Part shown: in pieces, positions 32,119 through 34,481 of the stretch
How the letters are laid out: the number at the start of each line of letters is the position of its first letter
How positions within the stretch are numbered: the stretch's first letter is position 1
DNA from: an uncultured Rikenellaceae bacterium
Lineage (GTDB): Bacteria; Bacteroidota; Bacteroidia; Bacteroidales; Rikenellaceae
Direction: 5' to 3'
Length of the DNA stretch: 34,481 bases
Assembly: GCA_944414825.1 (NCBI GenBank)
Contig: CALYBN010000081.1
Location: 1-34,481, forward strand
Program-made: the position numbers and the translations under genes
Notes under the pieces: model-generated
Told to the model about the DNA's origin: nothing
Seen by the model: only the letters and a program-made list of their open reading frames with translations
Database searches by the model: none

Positions 32119-32479
32119 TCTCCTTTCGGTTACTGAAAAACATTTTGCTGAACATCGCCACCATCCGGTCAGCGAACATTCGCCGCCGCAATGCGAAAAA
32201 AATCATCGCAAGCAGCAGAAAGAAAACTCCAACCAACAGGCAGGCCAACAAAAAAGACCCGGTTACCACACCCAACCACAACGTCAAAGCCGCCGAAAAA
32301 AGCACCAGCGCAATCATCCCCAGTGCCAGCCCAAACAACAGGCCGAAACCGTCGCAGAAGATCTCGGAAAGGTTCTCCACAACAGCAAGTTTCGCGGCAT
32401 TGACTCGCAGGTTGACATACGAGACCAGATCCTTGGTGAGTTTCTCAGTCAGGTTTGGATTATCCGTCTCAGTCATCAT
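32099..32479 (-). CDS. Holin-like (phage holin superfamily) membrane protein
   Basis: Encodes 126 residues. An N-terminal amphipathic stretch (residues 10-40, L-T-E-K-L-T-K-D-L-V-S-Y-V-N-L-R) precedes two transmembrane segments at about 44-66 and 70-97, then a basic/acidic tail (R-K-E-N-E-D-D-R-L). This matches the chromosomal 'phage holin family / YqjE-like' inner-membrane proteins, which are not lysis proteins and are often found next to YtxH/YqjD-type proteins. Its ATG overlaps the YtxH stop and its end overlaps the next gene, so all three are one operon. No phage genes are nearby. Confidence 0.8.
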   Translation of the reverse strand: MMTETDNPNLTEKLTKDLVSYVNLRVNAAKLAVVENLSEIFCDGFGLLFGLALGMIALVLFSAALTLWLGVVTGSFLLACLLVGVFFLLLAMIFFALRRRMFADRMVAMFSKMFFSNRKENEDDRL

Positions 32480-32661
32480 TGTTTCGCATTCTCGGCAACG
32501 TGTTCCAGTCTGCCCTTGAGTTCTTCGCCTTTCTGGACGCCCTTGTCGATAAAGACCTTGATCTTACGACGCGTCTCGTCCCCACTGTCCGGAGCCAGCA
32601 ACAATGCAATCGCAGCACCGGCTACGGCGCCGCCCAAAAATGCCAAAATACCTGCTTTCAT
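32476..32661 (-). CDS. YtxH-domain small membrane protein
   Basis: Encodes 61 residues. One hydrophobic Gly/Ala-rich segment (G-I-L-A-F-L-G-G-A-V-A-G-A-A-I-A-L-L-L) is followed directly by A-P-D-S-G-D-E-T-R-R-K-I, the YtxH signature, and a charged helix. It is short but complete, and probably inserts in the inner membrane with its helix in the cytosol. YtxH proteins are linked to general stress responses in some bacteria; the exact role is unknown. It is the first gene of the operon, with its stop sharing bases with the holin-like start. No clear -7 box was found upstream. Confidence 0.85.
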   Translation of the reverse strand: MKAGILAFLGGAVAGAAIALLLAPDSGDETRRKIKVFIDKGVQKGEELKGRLEHVAENAKQ

Positions 32662-32810
32662 AATCCAACCTTTTAAATTGATTAATAAGAAAATTTGTTA
32701 CAGCACGAAGAAGTACAAATATGATTCCAAACCCTGCATCTGATGGATCAACCTTGACAAATAGGGTAATTATTTCGGCAGAGGAAAGTATCAATCACCG
32801 CTTATTACCG

Positions 32811-32818
32811 TATCTTTG
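32811..32818 (+). promoter_or_regulatory. -7 box of the YpsA/SLOG-family gene
   Basis: TATCTTTG matches TAnnTTTG. It overlaps an in-frame ATG at 32816, so translation must start downstream at 32849 or 32852. Confidence 0.65.
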
Positions 32819-32848
32819 TTTCTTACAACAAACTCGGCCCCTACACAC

Positions 32849-33364
32849 ATGATGACGCCTAATTTAAAATCCGTGGCCTTCACCGGCCACCGCACCTTCA
32901 AGATGCAGCGAGGTGCACCTTCACTTTTCGATCGGCCCGAAAGTCCACAAGCATTACGCGAACGATTATCGCACCTGTTACGAGGTCTGATCGAGCAGGG
33001 TTACACCCGATTTCTGAGCGGCATGGCCGAAGGGTTCGACCTGCTGGCAGCAGAGGCGGTGCTGGCCCTGAGAGTTGAGTACCCCAACATTCAATTGGTA
33101 GCTGTGATTCCCTTCGCGGGACAGGCGCAACACTTCGCTCCGGAGGTCCGCAAACGTTACCAGGCAGTGCTGGAACAAGCCAACCAAACCATTACCCTGT
33201 CGCAACACTACTCTGCAGATTGTTTCCACCGCCGCAATGACTATCTGGTCGAACAGGCCGATCTGTTGGTGGCTTACTACAACGGCACGCAAGGAGGTAC
33301 GGCTTATACTGTCCGACTGGCGAATCGGCACGGCATCACCGTCATCAATCTTGCCTCTGCCTAA
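32849..33364 (+). CDS. YpsA/DUF1273 SLOG-family protein
   Basis: Encodes 171 residues. Motifs are V-A-F-T-G-H-R-T-F, G-Y-T-R-F-L-S-G-M-A-E-G-F-D-L-L-A-A-E near residue 50, V-I-P-F-A-G-Q and the C-terminal V-A-Y-Y-N-G-T-Q-G-G-T-A-Y-T-V segment. Together they define the SLOG Rossmann-like fold, which binds nucleotides or nucleotide-derived ligands. In Bacillus the relative YpsA affects cell division, but the biochemical role is unclear and need not be the same here. The gene is isolated, with its own promoter and a terminator shared with gapA. Two adjacent ATGs (32849 and 32852) are equally possible starts. Confidence 0.85.
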   Translation: MMTPNLKSVAFTGHRTFKMQRGAPSLFDRPESPQALRERLSHLLRGLIEQGYTRFLSGMAEGFDLLAAEAVLALRVEYPNIQLVAVIPFAGQAQHFAPEVRKRYQAVLEQANQTITLSQHYSADCFHRRNDYLVEQADLLVAYYNGTQGGTAYTVRLANRHGITVINLASA

Positions 33365-33415
33365 ATTTACATAGCGCCACAACAAGAGATCCGGATCACC
33401 AAAAGACTCTATAAG

Positions 33416-33452
33416 AAACGGGGAGTTACCCTTACGGATAACTCCCCGTTTT
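33416..33452. terminator. Bidirectional terminator between the SLOG gene and gapA
   Basis: The perfect 13-base arms (33416-33428 with 33439-33451) have a 10-base loop, and A/T runs on both sides suit both convergent genes. Confidence 0.9.
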
Positions 33453-33471
33453 AAAATATGATTCTTTCGAA

Positions 33472-34479
<1,008 letters not shown>

Positions 34480-34481
34480 AA

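Noticed and set aside
32099-32479. Prophage remnant suggested by a holin-like protein
   Set aside because: There are no lysis, structural or integrase genes nearby; the operon with YtxH is a chromosomal arrangement common in Bacteroidota.

Overview
The window looks like a chromosomal segment of a Bacteroidales bacterium, probably Rikenellaceae (Alistipes-like). Three things point there. Many genes carry a TAnnTTTG -7 box, in several cases with a TTTG element 18-20 bases upstream, which is the Bacteroidota primary sigma-factor promoter. Shine-Dalgarno sequences are largely absent. Bacteroidota-typical families are present: PCMD lipoprotein, DUF4136 lipoprotein, the long PurF form, OmpA barrel proteins, and the YtxH/holin-like cluster. 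The genus is an inference from general resemblance; no rRNA, tRNA, insertion sequence, CRISPR array or phage was seen.

Layout. Positions 1-3611 hold a surface-protein cluster made of a PCMD protein tail, two paralogous barrel proteins and a complete PCMD lipoprotein. Positions 3796-9654 are mostly housekeeping: YebC, the threonylcarbamoyl-AMP synthase, a hotdog thioesterase, an EamA transporter, a PLD-like protein, ThiL and adenylate kinase. Positions 9954-11028 are the rpsF-rpsR-rplI ribosomal operon. Two tandem OmpA-family genes follow (11173-13625), then YbaK, GlyA and FabG. A DUF4136 lipoprotein and a small barrel protein (16953-18258) form a second envelope pair. On the minus strand lie an iron alcohol dehydrogenase with a deaminase, a PurF-family enzyme and GlmS (18369-24524).

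Positions 24912-31610 hold one very large gene for a 2232-residue cytoplasmic protein. It combines a fold-type-I PLP aminotransferase-like region with a C-terminal HprK/PEPCK-like P-loop region, joined by long stretches I cannot assign. It has its own promoter region and a strong hairpin behind it, so it looks monocistronic. It is the best candidate for undescribed biology here. After it come a three-gene membrane/stress-type operon (YtxH, holin-like, small protein), a YpsA/SLOG-family gene and gapA, which ends two bases from the window edge.

Transcription signals are unusually readable. Most convergent gene pairs share a bidirectional hairpin terminator. In two places the T-tract of one gene's terminator runs straight into the -7 box of the next gene. 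The -7 boxes also settle several start codons, because the longest open frames begin upstream of, or inside, the promoter.
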